In this document: positions 6,698-7,366 of the stretch, one piece after another
Numbering within the stretch: position 1 is the stretch's first letter
Layout of the letters: every line of letters starts with the position of its first letter
NCBI GenBank assembly: GCA_947479185.1
Contig: CANJYY010000119.1
Coordinates: 1-7,366 of the forward strand
Length of the DNA: 7,366 bases
Source: Caulobacteraceae bacterium
Lineage (GTDB): Bacteria > Pseudomonadota > Alphaproteobacteria > Caulobacterales > Caulobacteraceae
Reading direction: 5' to 3'
Notes under the pieces: generated by a model
The model's input: only the letters and a program-made list of their open reading frames with translations
What the model was told of the DNA's origin: nothing
Database searches by the model: none
Position numbers and translations under genes: made by a program

Positions 6698-7366
6698 TCA
6701 ATCCGCGCCGAAAATCGCCGGGATATCCGCCACGGTGTCGACGACCCGGTCGGCCCCGGCCGCCAGCAGGGCGGCGCGGACGGGCGCCAGCCGGCGGTCA
6801 CGCTCGTCCGCGGAGAGCGCCAGGTAGTCGCGCTCCGACAGGCCCAGCCCGTTGCCCGAGGCGGCCAGCCCGATGGTGAAACAGCCCGCGGCGCGGCCCT
6901 CGGCCACGCCCGCCTCGGCGTCGTCGACCTTGATCACCCGCGACAGCGGCCAGACGCCCAGATCGACGCAGGTCTTGTAGATCATCAGCGGCGACGGGCG
7001 GCCTTCCGGGGTCTCGCCGGCGCAGACCAGATGGTCGGGGCTGTAGCCCTGGGCAGCCGCCCGGACGAGCACCGGCTGCATCATCTCGCGGGTGTAGCCG
7101 GTCGAGGAGGCGATCTTCAGCCCCGCGCGCCGCAGCTCGGCGACCGTCTCCGCCGCCCCCGGAATCAGCCGGGCGGCCTGTCCGGCGGCGTCGCGCATCA
7201 GCGGGCCAAGATCGCCCATCAGCCGTGCGACGTCCGCCTCATCGGGCGCCGCGCCCCGGGCGGCCCGCCAGGCCGCGGCGACCTCGGGCCGCGCCAGCAG
7301 GGCGCGGACGTGAACGTCCTTGGCCTTGCCCATGTCCGCGCGGGCGGCCGTCTCCTGGAGCGTGAC
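6698..7366 (-). CDS. phnX: Phosphonoacetaldehyde hydrolase (phosphonatase), 5' end beyond window
   Basis: This HAD-superfamily enzyme hydrolyses the C-P bond of phosphonoacetaldehyde to acetaldehyde and phosphate in the cytoplasm, the second step of 2-aminoethylphosphonate breakdown after the transaminase PhnW. The open frame runs to the window edge: 222 residues are visible out of a usual 260-275, so about 45-50 N-terminal residues are missing, including the nucleophilic Asp of HAD motif I. Visible hallmarks, numbered from the window edge: MGKAKDVHVRAL (12-23), whose K16 aligns with the Schiff-base lysine of the cap domain and is specific to phosphonatases; IASSTGY (85-91, HAD motif II); GRPSPLM (122-128, substrate-side loop); and VIKVDDAEAGVAEG (144-157, motif III/IV acidic pair). 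It ends GLSERDYLALSADER then VVDTVADIP, typical of PhnX. The internal ATG at 7333 would cut off the lysine region's lead-in and the nucleophile, so it is not the start. The phospholipase gene lies 65 bp downstream; an upstream phnW would be expected beyond the window. Confidence 0.92.
   Translation of the reverse strand, partial: VTLQETAARADMGKAKDVHVRALLARPEVAAAWRAARGAAPDEADVARLMGDLGPLMRDAAGQAARLIPGAAETVAELRRAGLKIASSTGYTREMMQPVLVRAAAQGYSPDHLVCAGETPEGRPSPLMIYKTCVDLGVWPLSRVIKVDDAEAGVAEGRAAGCFTIGLAASGNGLGLSERDYLALSADERDRRLAPVRAALLAAGADRVVDTVADIPAIFGAD

Noticed and set aside
6630..6701. Upstream TTG start for the phospholipase at 6701, overlapping the phnX stop
   Set aside because: It would put 23 extra residues ahead of a typical twin-arginine signal. 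The ATG at 6632 has its own GAGG and gives the family-like N-terminus.
5382..6827. Long plus-strand open frame of 481 codons opposite the phospholipase
   Set aside because: It is antisense to a clear phospholipase C with all family motifs. Its composition (Arg/Gly/Val-rich, no motif) is what high-GC codon bias gives on the opposite strand.

Overview
The window is very GC-rich, densely coded DNA with strong GC bias at third codon positions. Together with the gene families present (an alphaproteobacterial-type TrmL, a carboxyspermidine-type polyamine pair, a Tat-exported phospholipase C), this suggests an alphaproteobacterium, plausibly of the Caulobacter/Phenylobacterium/Brevundimonas group. 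The genus is inference; there is no rRNA or other marker to fix it.

Layout. At the left edge, trmL (tRNA wobble-position 2'-O-methyltransferase) lies on the minus strand and runs off the window. It is divergent from a WYL-family transcriptional regulator on the plus strand (620-1591). The regulator's frame is cut by one in-frame TAG at 1433-1435, with the remaining 51 codons of the C-terminal domain intact behind it. Then comes a roughly 510-bp stretch (1592-2105) holding an unannotated 56-residue membrane-anchored Cys-rich micro-protein (1755-1925) with a strong Shine-Dalgarno. A large nested GC hairpin follows it, and then a potentially structured leader. Next, on the plus strand, is a two-gene polyamine operon: a saccharopine-dehydrogenase-like carboxy(nor)spermidine synthase (2106-3311) and a PLP-dependent carboxy(nor)spermidine decarboxylase, nspC (3311-4489). 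The two overlap by one base (TGATG). On the minus strand, convergent with the operon, is a second probable operon. It contains phnX (phosphonoacetaldehyde hydrolase, 5' end beyond the window) followed 65 bp later by a large Tat-type phosphocholine-specific phospholipase C (4536-6632).

How the genes work together. The polyamine pair would reductively condense aspartate-semialdehyde with a diamine to a carboxylated triamine, then decarboxylate it to spermidine or norspermidine without decarboxylated SAM. The phnX-phospholipase pair points to phosphorus or headgroup scavenging: the exported lipase releases phosphorylated (or possibly phosphonylated) headgroups outside the cytoplasm, and the cytoplasmic PhnX cleaves the C-P bond of phosphonoacetaldehyde. 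The most interesting leads are the interrupted WYL regulator, the Cys-rich micro-protein, the overlapping stems just ahead of the polyamine operon, and the pairing of a phosphonate hydrolase with a phospholipase. No CRISPR array, insertion sequence, tRNA, rRNA or defence system was seen.
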